Shown here piece after piece: positions 9,702 through 18,697 of a stretch of DNA of 64,000 bases (its first letter is position 1; each line of letters starts with the position of its first letter). Under the pieces are notes generated by a model that did not search any database, was not told where the DNA came from, and saw only the letters and a program-made list of their open reading frames with translations. A program made the position numbers and the translations under genes. Source of the stretch: Acidobacteriota bacterium (lineage in GTDB: Bacteria > Acidobacteriota > Aminicenantia > Aminicenantales > Saccharicenantaceae); the NCBI GenBank assembly GCA_022711665.1, contig JAKLEN010000001.1, forward strand, positions 621,179 through 685,178, read 5' to 3'.

Positions 9702-10967
9702 CTAGAAGAAATAATAGGCCGCCAGGAGCAGGCGGAGGTTGCGGACGAAGCGGGCGTCGCGGACCTTGCCGAAGGGATCAGGCGCGCCGTACGAGGCCGC
9801 CGTCAGCTCGACCTCTCCGGCGAAGCGCATCTTGCCGGCGTTGTAGACGAGACGCGGCGAGAGGCGGTAGAGCTCGCCGATGTTGAAGCCCCGGGCGAAG
9901 TCGGCCCCGCCGATCTCGTGCGGCGAGCCGAGGTTCCTGGCGTAGCCCGCGAAGAGACCCGTCTGCCAGGGCGCGCCGGTCGTCTGGACCTCGGTCCAGA
10001 GGGAGAGCGTGGCGATCGGCGTATAGGACCAGTCTCCCCGGGCTTCGTCGACGACGCCGCGGACGGCGTAGCCGCCGAGCATCGTCAGATGGTGAAGGTT
10101 CTGGCCCCAGACGGCCTCGGCCTTCCAGGACCATTTCGGCCATTTCAGCTTGACGAAGGCCATGGCGGCGAGGCCGGTCAGCGACTCGTCGGTCGGATAG
10201 CCGAGGGCCGTGACGATCCGCGGCGCCAGCCGCAGTACGTCGGCCCCGAGGCCGGCCACGGTCTCGGTCTTGCGGGCCGCGTTCTTCGTCCCGTACTGGA
10301 GCTTGAGGTTGAACTCGGGCAGGGCGGAATTGCGCAGGTAGACGGAGCTTGTCCCGTCGGGGCCGTTGCTCAGGAAGTCGCGCTGGGCCAGGGCCGTCGC
10401 GGACAGGCTTACGCGGCCGAACTTCCGGGTGAAGCGGACCTGGGGGCTGCGGTTGAACGGCTGGAAGGGCGCGCCGGTGTTGAACGAGACGACGTCGGGG
10501 AAGCTCTCGGTGACGAACATGGGGTGCCAGAACTGGCCGATCAGGAGCTCCGAGCGCGCCCAATCGAGCTTGAGGTAGCCGTGGCGGAGGCGGAAGCCGT
10601 TGAGGTCGCTGTCCGAGGTGCCGAAGAACTCGGCTTCGATGTAGGCCGAGGTTCTGGCCCCCAGGGCGTCCGGCCCGGTGATCGTCCCGGCCAGCCGGGT
10701 CTGAACGGACAGGATGTTGAAGGCGCCGCGGGCGTTGGCGTCCGCGCCGTCCGGCCCGATCGCCGGCCCCTTGGGGAAGAGCAAGTAATGGCCTTCGCGG
10801 ATGGATGTCGTCTGGCGCGAGTCGTAGAAGATGTCGGTCTTGACGAAGCCCGACAGGGCGAGGCCGAAGGCCGGTTTCTTGACCTCTTCGGCGGCGGCCG
10901 GCGCCGGCGTCCGCGCGGCCAGGAAGGCCGGGACGAGAAGGATGAGGGCGATCCGCGTCTTGGTCAT
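9702..10967 (-). CDS. Porin-like outer-membrane protein
   Basis: The 421-residue protein has a signal peptide (ALILLVPAFLAARTPAPAAA), then strand-rich sequence beginning FGLALSGFVKTDIFYDSRQ, a common opening of DcaP-like and phosphate-selective porin-like barrels, and it ends in Phe (AAYYFF), the usual C-terminal signal for barrel insertion by the BAM complex. No enzyme motif is visible. The probable role is passive uptake across the outer membrane; the substrate is unknown. A ribosome site GGGGAGATC precedes the ATG. A very good promoter with a small leader hairpin lies in the gap shared with the divergent beta-galactosidase gene, which hints at coordinated glycan use. Confidence 0.75.
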   Translation of the reverse strand: MTKTRIALILLVPAFLAARTPAPAAAEEVKKPAFGLALSGFVKTDIFYDSRQTTSIREGHYLLFPKGPAIGPDGADANARGAFNILSVQTRLAGTITGPDALGARTSAYIEAEFFGTSDSDLNGFRLRHGYLKLDWARSELLIGQFWHPMFVTESFPDVVSFNTGAPFQPFNRSPQVRFTRKFGRVSLSATALAQRDFLSNGPDGTSSVYLRNSALPEFNLKLQYGTKNAARKTETVAGLGADVLRLAPRIVTALGYPTDESLTGLAAMAFVKLKWPKWSWKAEAVWGQNLHHLTMLGGYAVRGVVDEARGDWSYTPIATLSLWTEVQTTGAPWQTGLFAGYARNLGSPHEIGGADFARGFNIGELYRLSPRLVYNAGKMRFAGEVELTAASYGAPDPFGKVRDARFVRNLRLLLAAYYFF

Positions 10968-10994
10968 GTCGATCTCCCCGGCGGCCGGCTCATG

Positions 10995-11011
10995 ATGGGG
11001 CCGAGCCCCAT
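10995..11011. promoter_or_regulatory. Perfect inverted repeat in the porin 5' leader
   Basis: ATGGGGC and GCCCCAT are separated by three bases. The repeat would fold in the mRNA leader of the reverse-strand porin gene, between its promoter and start codon. It could also be an operator. Confidence 0.5.
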
Positions 11012-11021
11012 TCGGAAGGGG

Positions 11022-11049
11022 ATTATAGCGGCCGGGGGCCGAAAGTCAA
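11022..11049 (-). promoter_or_regulatory. Strong sigma-70 promoter of the porin-like gene
   Basis: On the reverse strand TTGACT (11049-11044), a 16-nt spacer and a perfect TATAAT (11027-11022) lie about 55 nt upstream of the porin ATG. Confidence 0.75.
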
Positions 11050-11101
11050 TTGTATGATAGAATCGACGCGCCGCGACAGGATCGCCATTCGGGAGGGACG
11101 C

Positions 11102-12913
11102 ATGAGATTTCGCAGGATCGCGCTGGCCGCCGCGCTGGCCGCCGGGCTTCTGACGCCGGCCGCGGCCGCTCCGCAGCGCACGTTCCGCCTGGACGGGAAA
11201 GACTTCCTCCTCGACGGCAAGCCTTTCCGGATCATGGCCGGGGAGATGCACTACCAGCGCGTCCCCCGGGAGTATTGGGCCGACCGGCTGACCAAGCTCA
11301 AGGCCGCCGGCCTCAACACGGTCGGCACTTACGTCTTCTGGAACGCCCTGGAGCCTGAGCCCGGAAGCTGGGATTTCGCCGGCGCCAACGACCTGGCCGC
11401 CTTCATCCGGACCGCCCAGCGGATCGGGCTGTGGGTCATCGTCCGGCCCGGGCCCTACGCCTGCGCCGAGTGGGACTTCGGCGGCCTGCCGGCCTGGCTC
11501 CTGCGGACCCCGGACATCAAGGTCCGCTGCTCCGATCCGCGCTACCTCGCCGCCTGCGAGTCGTACATCCTCCGCCTGGGCGACGTCCTGGGTGAGCTCC
11601 AGATCGGCCGGGGCGGGCCGGTGATCATGGTCCAGGTCGAGAACGAATACGGCAGCTACGGCAACGACCGCGATTACCTGCAGGCCCTCCAGGGCTTCTG
11701 GGAGCGGGCCGGGCTCGAAGTCCCCCTCTATACGGCCGACGGCGCGACGCCCCATATGCTCGAGGCCGGATCCCTTCCCGGCGCGGCCATCGGGCTCGAC
11801 CCGGGGACGAGCGAGAAAGACTTCGCCGAGGCCGAACGGCTCCGCCGCGGCGTGCCCGTCTTCTGCAGCGAGCTCTACCCCGGCTGGCTGACCCACTGGG
11901 GCGAGCCCTGGGCCAAGGTCGGGACCGAGGAGTTCCTGCCCGAGCTGCGCTGGCTTCTCGACCACGGCAAGTCATTCAGCCTTTACATGTTCCACGGCGG
12001 GACGAACTTCGGCTTCACGGCCGGGGCCAACTTCGGCGATCGATACCAGCCGGACGTGACCAGCTACGACTACGACGCGCCGCTAGACGAGGCCGGCCGG
12101 CCGAGGCCGAAGTACTTCGCCATCCGCGATCTCCTGGCCCGGTACCAGCCCAAGGGGGCCGCCCTGCCGGACCCGCCCGAGCCCCTGCCGGCCATCGCCG
12201 TCCCGGCCGTCGGCTTCGACGAGAGCGCCTCGGTCTTCGACAACCTGCCGCCGGCCGTCCGCAGCGCCCAGCCCGGGCCGATGGAATCGTACGGCCAGAA
12301 CCAGGGCTTCATCCTCTACCGGACCAGGCTCCTCGGACACCGCGGCGGCAAGCTGGCCGTGACCGATCTGCACGACTACGCCACGGTCTTCGTCGACGGC
12401 CGGCTCGCCGGCGCGATCGACCGGACAAAGGGCGAGGCGACGGGCCTCGAGATCCCCAAGGCCGAGCCGGCCAACGAAACGCTCGACATCCTCGTCGAAG
12501 CCATGGGCCGGATCAACTACGGGCCCCGCCTGCTCGACCGCAAGGGCATCACCGACCGGGTCACCCTGAACAACATGACCCTCATGGGCTGGGACGTCCA
12601 CACCCTCCCCCTGGACGCGGAATACCTGGAACGGCTCCGTTTCGTCCGCCGTCCGCCGGAACGGCCGGGCGCCTTCTTCCGCGGCCGGTTCGATCTGGCC
12701 TCGGTCGGCGATACCTACCTGGACATGAGCGGCTGGAAGAAGGGAGTCGTCTGGGTCAACGGCCACAACCTCGGCCGGTACTGGGAGGCCGGGCCGCAGA
12801 AGCGCCTCTTCTGCCCGGCGCCCTTCCTGACGACGGGGACGAACGAGATCGTCGTCTTCGACCTGCTGACGCTCCGGCCCGCGCCGGTCGCGGGCTTCAA
12901 GGACCTAGAGTAG
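11102..12913 (+). CDS. Exported beta-galactosidase, glycoside hydrolase family 35
   Basis: The 603-residue protein has a signal peptide (RIALAAALAAGLLTPAAAA) and a TIM-barrel catalytic domain. The acid/base Glu lies in VQVENEYGSYG (about 178-188), the nucleophile Glu in FCSELYPGWLTHWGE (about 260), and GEMHYQR and NALEPEPG mark the family core. C-terminal beta-sandwich domains follow, ending near VWVNGHNLGRYWE. The length is close to bacterial and animal GH35 enzymes of 580-680 residues. I preferred the ATG at 11102 to one at 11054 because GGGAGG precedes it and it begins the signal peptide. The product removes terminal beta-galactose from glycans in the periplasm or outside the cell. Its last codons form a hairpin with the end of the convergent gene. 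Confidence 0.93.
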   Translation: MRFRRIALAAALAAGLLTPAAAAPQRTFRLDGKDFLLDGKPFRIMAGEMHYQRVPREYWADRLTKLKAAGLNTVGTYVFWNALEPEPGSWDFAGANDLAAFIRTAQRIGLWVIVRPGPYACAEWDFGGLPAWLLRTPDIKVRCSDPRYLAACESYILRLGDVLGELQIGRGGPVIMVQVENEYGSYGNDRDYLQALQGFWERAGLEVPLYTADGATPHMLEAGSLPGAAIGLDPGTSEKDFAEAERLRRGVPVFCSELYPGWLTHWGEPWAKVGTEEFLPELRWLLDHGKSFSLYMFHGGTNFGFTAGANFGDRYQPDVTSYDYDAPLDEAGRPRPKYFAIRDLLARYQPKGAALPDPPEPLPAIAVPAVGFDESASVFDNLPPAVRSAQPGPMESYGQNQGFILYRTRLLGHRGGKLAVTDLHDYATVFVDGRLAGAIDRTKGEATGLEIPKAEPANETLDILVEAMGRINYGPRLLDRKGITDRVTLNNMTLMGWDVHTLPLDAEYLERLRFVRRPPERPGAFFRGRFDLASVGDTYLDMSGWKKGVVWVNGHNLGRYWEAGPQKRLFCPAPFLTTGTNEIVVFDLLTLRPAPVAGFKDLE

Positions 12914-12920
12914 GTCCTTG
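12898..12920. terminator. Hairpin built from the overlapping ends of two convergent genes
   Basis: CAAGGACCTA (12898-12907) is exactly complementary to TAGGTCCTTG (12911-12920) with a 3-nt loop. The two stop codons lie inside it, at 12911-12913 (+) and 12905-12907 (-). No T-run follows on either strand, so it may act as a weak bidirectional terminator or mRNA 3' end. Confidence 0.6.
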
Positions 12921-15592
12921 GAGACCTCGACGAGCGAGCTCTCGAGGTTGTTGACGATGCGGAAGCCGCGCTTCTCGAAGACGGCGATCATGCGCGGATT
13001 GTCCGTGGTCGTGATGGCCGTGACCGTCCGGACGCCCCATGCCCCGGCGATGCCCAGGCAGAAGTCCGTGACCAGGCCGCCCAGGCCCTTGTCCTGCCAG
13101 GCGTCCTGGACGAGGACGGCGTACTCGGCCGTCTCCCGGCCGGGTTCGGCGGCCAGGCGCCCGACGCCGATGATCCGGCGGTCCGGGCCCTGGCCGGTCT
13201 CGGCCACGATGGCCAGCTCCCGGTCATAGTCGATGTAGCAGTAGCGGCTGGCCACCTCGTGGGATTGCCAGAAGAAGAAATAGCGGAAGCGCGAGTAGAT
13301 GGATTGCCGCGAGCAGTTGGAGAGGAGCGCCAGCCATAACGGCTCGTCCTCGGGCTTGATCGGGCGAAGGGTGATCGGCGTGCCATCGCGCATCTGCGTC
13401 CGGCGGACGAACTCCTCGGGGTAGGGCCGCAGGGACAGATGGGCGTACGGGCGCTTGGGGTCCTCGACGGCCTGCCGGTCGCCGAGGACGCGGGCGTCGA
13501 GCGCCACCACGCCGTCGGCCGTGACCAGGAGGGGATTGATGTCGAGCGCGGCCACCTCGGGGAAATCGGCGGCCAGATAGGACAGCCGCACCAGGGCCTC
13601 GACCAGCTTGTCGACGGCCGCGGCGGGCCGCCCGCGGTAGCCGTGGAGCAGCGGCCGCATCCGCAGCTCCTCGATCATGCGCCGGGCCAGGCGCTCGTTG
13701 AGGGGCGGGAAGCCGATGGCCCGGTCGCCGTAGATCTCGGCCGCCGTGCCGCCCATGCCGGCCAGGACCACGGTGCCGAAGGTCGCGTCCTTCTTGACGC
13801 CCAGGATCATCTCGATCCCGTCCCCGGCCCGGACCATCTTCTGGACGGTGACGCCATCGAGGCGGGCCGCCGGGGCCCGGCGGGCGACCGTCGCCATCAT
13901 GGCGGCGAAGGCGGACCGGACCGCCGCCGCGTCGCCGAGGTCGAGGGCGACGCCGCCGACGTCCGTCTTGTGGCTGATGTCGGGCGAGAGGATCTTGAGC
14001 ACGACCGGGTAGCCGGCCGCGTCCGCGGCCCGGACGGCCTCGTCGGCCGAGGCGGCCGGGACCGGGCTCGTGACCGGGATGCCGTAGGACGCCAGCAGCT
14101 CCTTGGAGACCGCCTCGGACAGGGCGCCTTCCGTCCCGGTCAGGATGCCGGCGAACCTGGCCCGGAGGACCTGGCGGTCGATGGGGAAATCGACGGGGAT
14201 GTCCTTGGGCGTTTCGTAGAGCGTCTCGAGATTGCGGGAGTAGGAGACCAGGGTCATGAAGGCCTTGACGGCCTGCTCGGGCGTCTGGTAGGTCGGGACG
14301 CCGGCCTCGTTGAGCAGGTTCGTTCCTTCGCGCATGGCCGCCCCGCCGAGCCAGGCGGCCAGGATGGGCTTGGCCGTCGCGGCGGCCTGGGCGCAGACCT
14401 CCTTTGCCACGGCCGTCGGATTGGTCATGGCCTGGGGCGTGACGATGACGAGCAGGGCGTCGACGGCGGGGTCCCGCAGGACGATCTGGGCCGCCTTGGC
14501 CACCAGCTTGGACTTGGCGTCGCCCAGGACGTCGACGGGATTGCGGCGCGACCACTGCGGCGGCAGGGCGGCGTCTAGCTCGGCCAGGGTGGCGTCCGAC
14601 AAGCAGGCCAGCTCCCCGCCCGAAGCGATGAGGGCGTCGGTGGCCATGACCCCGGGGCCGCCGGCGTTCGTCAGCACGGCCAGGCGCCGGCCCTTGGGGA
14701 TCCTGGGCCGGCCGACGAGATCGGCGCAGTCGAAGATCTCGCCGATGTTGAAGACCCGGGCCAGGCCCATGCGCTGGAAGGCGGCGTCATAAACGGCGTC
14801 CTCCCCGGCCAGGGCGCCGGTGTGGGAGGCGGCCGCGGCGGCCGATTCGGGGAAGCGGCCGGCCTTGTAGGCGACGATGGGCTTCATGCGGGCGAAGGCC
14901 CGGGCGGCGGTCATGAACTTCCGGGCGTCGGAGATGGACTCGATGTAGAGGAGGATGGACTTGGTCGCCTCGTCCTCGCCGAGGTAGTCGATGAGGTCGC
15001 CGAAATCAACGTCGATCATGTTGCCGGTCGAGATGAAGTGCGAGAAGCCGAGCTTCTCCTCGGCGGCCCAGTCGAGAACCGAGGTGCAGAGGGCGCCGGA
15101 CTGGGAAACGAAGGCGACGTGGCCGGGCCGGGGCATGGACCCGGCGAAGCTGGCGTTGAGCGGCAGGCCGGGCGAGATGAGGCCGAGGCAGTTGGGGCCG
15201 ATGATGCGCAGGCCCTCGAAGCGCCTGGCCTCGGTCAGCATGGCCTGCTCCAGGGCCAGGCCGGCCGGGCCGGTTTCACGGAAGCCGGCCGAGACGACGA
15301 TCAGGCCGCGGATGCCCGACTCGCCGCACTCGCGGACGAGCGCCGGGACCTGGGCCGCGGCGGCGCAGACGATGCCCAGGTCCGGGGTCTTCGGCAGCGA
15401 GGCGACGTTCGGGAAGCAGGAGATGCCCATGACCGCCTCTGTGGACGGGCTGACGGGATAGACGACGCCGCGGAACCCGCCGCCGATCAGGTTGGCCAGG
15501 ATGCGGCCGCTGACGCTCCTGGGATTCGGGCTGACGCCGACAAGGGCGATCCGCCGGGGCTTGAAGATCTTATCCAGGGTCTGGATGTTCAT
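12905..15592 (-). CDS. Acetate/acyl-CoA ligase (ADP-forming) with C-terminal GNAT acetyltransferase domain
   Basis: The 895-residue protein joins a CoA-binding Rossmann domain (residues 1-130, opening FKPRRIALVGVSP), succinyl-CoA-synthetase-like domains with the ASHTGALAGED segment near 250, an ATP-grasp domain (about 490-700, with YPVVLKILSPDISHK), and a GNAT domain (about 735-895). This is the architecture of both ADP-forming acyl-CoA ligases and the Pat/Pka protein lysine acetyltransferases. It could conserve ATP from acyl-CoA or acetylate proteins. The His of SHTGALAG, used for phosphotransfer in active ligases, is kept, so catalysis is plausible. The gene lies 108 nt downstream of btuB on the same strand and overlaps the convergent GH35 gene by 9 nt. 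Confidence 0.9.
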   Translation of the reverse strand: MNIQTLDKIFKPRRIALVGVSPNPRSVSGRILANLIGGGFRGVVYPVSPSTEAVMGISCFPNVASLPKTPDLGIVCAAAAQVPALVRECGESGIRGLIVVSAGFRETGPAGLALEQAMLTEARRFEGLRIIGPNCLGLISPGLPLNASFAGSMPRPGHVAFVSQSGALCTSVLDWAAEEKLGFSHFISTGNMIDVDFGDLIDYLGEDEATKSILLYIESISDARKFMTAARAFARMKPIVAYKAGRFPESAAAAASHTGALAGEDAVYDAAFQRMGLARVFNIGEIFDCADLVGRPRIPKGRRLAVLTNAGGPGVMATDALIASGGELACLSDATLAELDAALPPQWSRRNPVDVLGDAKSKLVAKAAQIVLRDPAVDALLVIVTPQAMTNPTAVAKEVCAQAAATAKPILAAWLGGAAMREGTNLLNEAGVPTYQTPEQAVKAFMTLVSYSRNLETLYETPKDIPVDFPIDRQVLRARFAGILTGTEGALSEAVSKELLASYGIPVTSPVPAASADEAVRAADAAGYPVVLKILSPDISHKTDVGGVALDLGDAAAVRSAFAAMMATVARRAPAARLDGVTVQKMVRAGDGIEMILGVKKDATFGTVVLAGMGGTAAEIYGDRAIGFPPLNERLARRMIEELRMRPLLHGYRGRPAAAVDKLVEALVRLSYLAADFPEVAALDINPLLVTADGVVALDARVLGDRQAVEDPKRPYAHLSLRPYPEEFVRRTQMRDGTPITLRPIKPEDEPLWLALLSNCSRQSIYSRFRYFFFWQSHEVASRYCYIDYDRELAIVAETGQGPDRRIIGVGRLAAEPGRETAEYAVLVQDAWQDKGLGGLVTDFCLGIAGAWGVRTVTAITTTDNPRMIAVFEKRGFRIVNNLESSLVEVSKDLL

Positions 15593-15700
15593 CGGCTTTC
15601 CATTTTCGTCCTTGGGCGGCTGATTTTCAAGGCCGTCTCCGGCGGCAGGTGCGCCCGAAAATGGACGATGGCGTCCGAGCCACGCCCGGCTGGCGGGGGA

Positions 15701-17644
15701 TCAGATCGTCAGGCGGAGACCCGTCCGGGCGACGCGCCCCGGCCAGCCGTAGCCCCAGACGGTCTCGGCGCGGGCGTCGAGGAGGTTGTCCACGCGGACA
15801 AAAAGCTCGATCCGGCGCCCGACAGGCGCCGTCAGGACGGCGTCGAGGAGGACATAGCCGGGGAGGGCGACGACGGGATAGGGGTAGGCGCCGTAGTCCC
15901 GGTCGAGGCGGCGGCCGACCCAGACGACCTCGGCCGCCAGGTCGAAGCGGCCGAAGGGCCGGAAGCCGGCCTCGGCCGAGAACTTGTCCCGGGGCCGGCG
16001 CAGGAGCTCGGCGCCGGAGTCCTTGTCGCGGGCCGAAAGCCGGGCGTACGAGGCCCGCAGCCGGGCTCCGCCGGCCGGCCGGAACTCGGCCTCGGCCTCC
16101 AGGCCTTTCGTCCGGGCCCGGCCGATGTTGACGTAGCCGGCCGCATAGTCGAAATCGACCAGGTCGCGGAAGGAGTTCTCGAACCAGGTCAGGCCGAGGA
16201 CGACCCGGCCGGCGGCCAGGCGCTGCTCGATCCCGGCGTCCCAGCCCAGGGCCCGCTCCGGCCGCAGCCCGGGGTTGCCGACCGGCCCGAAGGACGTGGG
16301 CGGGGCGAAGAGCTGGTAGAGAGAGGGCGACTTGAAGCCGGTGCCGACCGACGCCTTGAAGCGCGTGCCCGAGGCGGCGAGGACGAAGGCCGGGGCGACG
16401 CGGAACGTGACCGCCGTGCCGGCCCGGCTGTGGCGGTCGGCCCGGACTCCGGCCGTGACGAAGAAACGGTCCCGGACCTCCCAATGGTCGAGGACATAGA
16501 CGCCGGCCGTGCGGGCCCGGGCCGAGGGGAAGCTCGACTCGTAGGGGCCGTAGGCGCTTTCCGAGACGTAGGCGGACCGGCCGGTCTCCTCTTCCGCCTC
16601 CAGCCCGGCGGTCAGGGTGTGGGAGTGGCCGAGGCGGATGTTGTTCTGCCAGTCGAGCTTGAGCAGGCCGCTGCGATAGAGCCCCTCGTCCCGCTCGTCG
16701 GGGTGGGCCGCGTCGAAGCCGTTGGCGTTGTCGCGGCGGGCGCCCAGCCACGACAGGGAGAGCGTGCGCTCCCAGCGGCCGCCGCCGGCCAGGTCCCGGT
16801 ACTGGCCGTGGACGAGCAGGCTGCCGTAGGTCTGGACGCTGTTGGGATCGTCGCCGCCGGGGCCGCCGAAGTTGTCGAGCTCGGTCCGGGCCCGGGAGGC
16901 CCGGACGGTGAGCGTCAGCCGCGCCGCCGGACGCGGCGCGTAGCCGACGCGGGCCGAAAGGTCCAGGTTCCGGTAGCCGTCCTTCTCCGTGTTGCCGGCA
17001 TAGGCCGAGGAGGCCGCGGACACGCCGGCCGTCCGCTCGTGGAAAAGCCCGAAGGAATACTCGGTCTTGGCCCCCGACCCGGCCAGGCTCACGTCCGCGG
17101 CCGCCGAGCGGAGCGTGTCGGCCGCCGAGGCCAGGGTCAGGCGCGGCCGGCCGCGGCCGGTCCGGGTGATGATGTTGATTACGCCGCCGAGGGCGTCCGA
17201 GCCGTAGAGCAGGCCCTGCGGGCCGCGCAGGATCTCGATCCGTTCGACCTGGCCGAGCGGCAGGTGGGAGATGTCGAAGGACCGGGAGGGGTTGATCGGG
17301 TCGTTGATCTCCAGGCCGTCGAGGAGGAAGAGGGTATGCTCGCTGTTGGCGCCGCGGATCGAGACGGAGGAGGTCGCTCCCGGGCCGCCGTTCCGGACGG
17401 CCGAGAGGCCGAGAACGGCTTCCAGGGCGTCGAGGACGAAGGTCCGGCCGGTGCGGACGAGCTCTTCGCCGCTGACGACGGAGAGCGAGCTGCCGACCTT
17501 CTTTTCCGGGGTCTCGAGCCGGGTGGCCGTGACGACGACATCATGGCGAAGCGGCGTCCCGGTCTGGCTTTGAGGGTCCTGGGCCGGGAGAGAGGAGGAG
17601 AGAAGCGCGGCCAGCGCCGCGAGGGCGATCGTTCTTCGGAACAT
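15701..17644 (-). CDS. btuB: TonB-dependent vitamin B12 receptor BtuB
   Basis: The 647-residue outer-membrane receptor has a signal peptide (RTIALAALAALLSSSLPAQ), a TonB-box-like DVVVTATRLE near residue 35, a plug domain (to about 160, with SVSIRGANSEHTLFLLDGL and RGPQGLLYGSDALGGV), and a 22-strand-type barrel. Length and plug motifs fit BtuB/CirA receptors. The cobalamin assignment rests mainly on the B12 riboswitch in its leader: with high B12 the aptamer should shut off expression. The ATG at 17644 has GGAG 8 nt upstream. No btuCDF genes are nearby. It could take up other corrinoids. Confidence 0.9.
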   Translation of the reverse strand: MFRRTIALAALAALLSSSLPAQDPQSQTGTPLRHDVVVTATRLETPEKKVGSSLSVVSGEELVRTGRTFVLDALEAVLGLSAVRNGGPGATSSVSIRGANSEHTLFLLDGLEINDPINPSRSFDISHLPLGQVERIEILRGPQGLLYGSDALGGVINIITRTGRGRPRLTLASAADTLRSAAADVSLAGSGAKTEYSFGLFHERTAGVSAASSAYAGNTEKDGYRNLDLSARVGYAPRPAARLTLTVRASRARTELDNFGGPGGDDPNSVQTYGSLLVHGQYRDLAGGGRWERTLSLSWLGARRDNANGFDAAHPDERDEGLYRSGLLKLDWQNNIRLGHSHTLTAGLEAEEETGRSAYVSESAYGPYESSFPSARARTAGVYVLDHWEVRDRFFVTAGVRADRHSRAGTAVTFRVAPAFVLAASGTRFKASVGTGFKSPSLYQLFAPPTSFGPVGNPGLRPERALGWDAGIEQRLAAGRVVLGLTWFENSFRDLVDFDYAAGYVNIGRARTKGLEAEAEFRPAGGARLRASYARLSARDKDSGAELLRRPRDKFSAEAGFRPFGRFDLAAEVVWVGRRLDRDYGAYPYPVVALPGYVLLDAVLTAPVGRRIELFVRVDNLLDARAETVWGYGWPGRVARTGLRLTI

Positions 17645-17719
17645 GGCAGGAACTCCGCAGCCGCCCCCGCCGCTTTTCGTTCGTCGTCTTCCGCCCGAAG
17701 ACCGGCCGACCGAGGCCTC

Positions 17720-17857
17720 GACAAGGTATCCTGACTCCCGGATCGTCCTCCTCCCGAGCCTTCCAGCCTCGCGGCCGTGGCGTCCCTCGGGATTCGTCCC
17801 CGGATACAGTAGCGGGGGCTGTGTCCGCTTTAACGGACTTCCCTTCGAAAAAGGCCT
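17720..17857 (-). promoter_or_regulatory. Cobalamin (adenosylcobalamin) riboswitch
   Basis: Read on the reverse strand, the leader has the conserved B12 aptamer order: an AAGGGAAGTCCG block, a CGGACACAGCCCCCGC block, CTGTATCCGGGGACGA, GACGCCAC, GGCTGGAAGGC, then the terminal B12-box-like GAGTCAGGATACC (17736-17724). The 3' end is about 75 nt before btuB, leaving room for a switching stem over the ribosome site. This is the best-supported RNA in the window. Confidence 0.92.
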
Positions 17858-17863
17858 ACCCGG

Positions 17864-17892
17864 ATTCTAGGCGATATCAGCGCCCGAGTCAA
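17864..17892 (-). promoter_or_regulatory. Sigma-70 promoter of the btuB riboswitch transcript
   Basis: On the reverse strand TTGACT (17892-17887), a 17-nt spacer and TAGAAT (17869-17864) place the start site near 17857, exactly where the riboswitch begins. Confidence 0.75.
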
Positions 17893-17940
17893 ACTCGGAA
17901 CCGGCGGACTGCGGACCCGGCTTTTCTTCAGAACAGGAGG

Positions 17941-17980
17941 GAGGCTGCCCTGGTCTGCGCCTTCAGATCAGGGCAGCCTC
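17941..17980. other. Strong 12-bp hairpin upstream of the btuB promoter
   Basis: GAGGCTGCCCTG pairs perfectly with CAGGGCAGCCTC, and a further TCTG/CAGA pair lies inside around a 6-nt loop. No T-run flanks it on either strand. It stands apart from the B12 riboswitch and its promoter. It may be a transcription end, a repeat or a protein-binding site. Confidence 0.6.
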
Positions 17981-18187
17981 GACGGGGGATTGGGGTTTAT
18001 CGATCATACCCGAAAGGAGGCTTGGGTTGGCCATTTTTTCTTCTCGTCGTTTAAAACGGCCGCCGGGCCGGATCCGTTGCATAGAGAACCGGCCGGCGCA
18101 AAAAGCGGTTCTTCTCCCATCTCCGGGATTCCCTCTCGCGGCGGCGATGTGCGTTGCCTCGATGATCCCCGTTGCTGGAGAGGGGGA

Positions 18188-18322
18188 CCGGCAGGGAGCG
18201 GAGTCGCCGACGCGACCATCAGAAGCATGGCGGAGCGACTCGGAGCCGTGCTTCTGGGAAATATCCGGGAAAGAGCTTTTTTATGATATTTCTCAGAATC
18301 CCGGCCTCGACCGTGATCCTGA
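18188..18322 (+). repeat. Dispersed intergenic repeat, copy A
   Basis: About 135 nt align with 23003-23143 in the same orientation. The first 78 positions match at roughly 85 percent by eye, starting with an identical CCGGCAGGGAGCGGAGTC. Both copies contain a hairpin: GCATGGC pairs with GCCGTGC here, and CATGGC with GCCATG in copy B. The G-U pair here becomes A-U there, so the pairing is kept. Confidence 0.75.
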
Positions 18323-18535
18323 CCTCCGCTCCCAAGAGTTCGCTACGCGCCGGACCTGAGCCAAGCCAGAGAGAGGGATCCTCCCGGAGATGGGAGAAGA
18401 ACTAAAAAAGATAAGGATTATCCCGTAACCGGAAGAAGGATTTTTTTCGGCCCCCGCCGACTGACCATTATGAATTATACCACAGGCCGCGCCGGCTTTC
18501 AAGGCTTTTCTCCGAGTTTCGCGAAAGAGGCCTCA

Positions 18536-18579
18536 ATATCCGCCCCAGAGCGCTCCCGAAGGCGGATATGAGCCTTTTT
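18536..18579 (+). terminator. Terminator-like hairpin upstream of the decarboxylase gene
   Basis: ATATCCGCC (18536-18544) pairs with GGCGGATAT (18561-18569), followed by GAGCC and five T. It could end a transcript coming from the repeat region, or attenuate transcription into the gene at 18698. Confidence 0.55.
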
Positions 18580-18697
18580 GGCGGATTTCCCGGACAATTG
18601 CCCGTGCCGCCTCCCGACCTGGCGGTTTCCCCTGGAATTTGCTATCGTGAACGCGCCTGCCGGGCGGGGAATTGCGGTCCCATCGAGGAGTTTAGCC

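Larger units (their letters stand above)
17981..18697. other. Long intergenic region without a supported gene
   Basis: This roughly 700-nt gap between btuB (reverse) and the decarboxylase gene (forward) holds one copy of a dispersed repeat (18188-18322), an A/T-richer stretch at 18390-18480, and a terminator-like hairpin at 18536-18579. Short open frames in it have no ribosome sites or recognisable motifs. A small RNA is possible. Confidence 0.5.
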
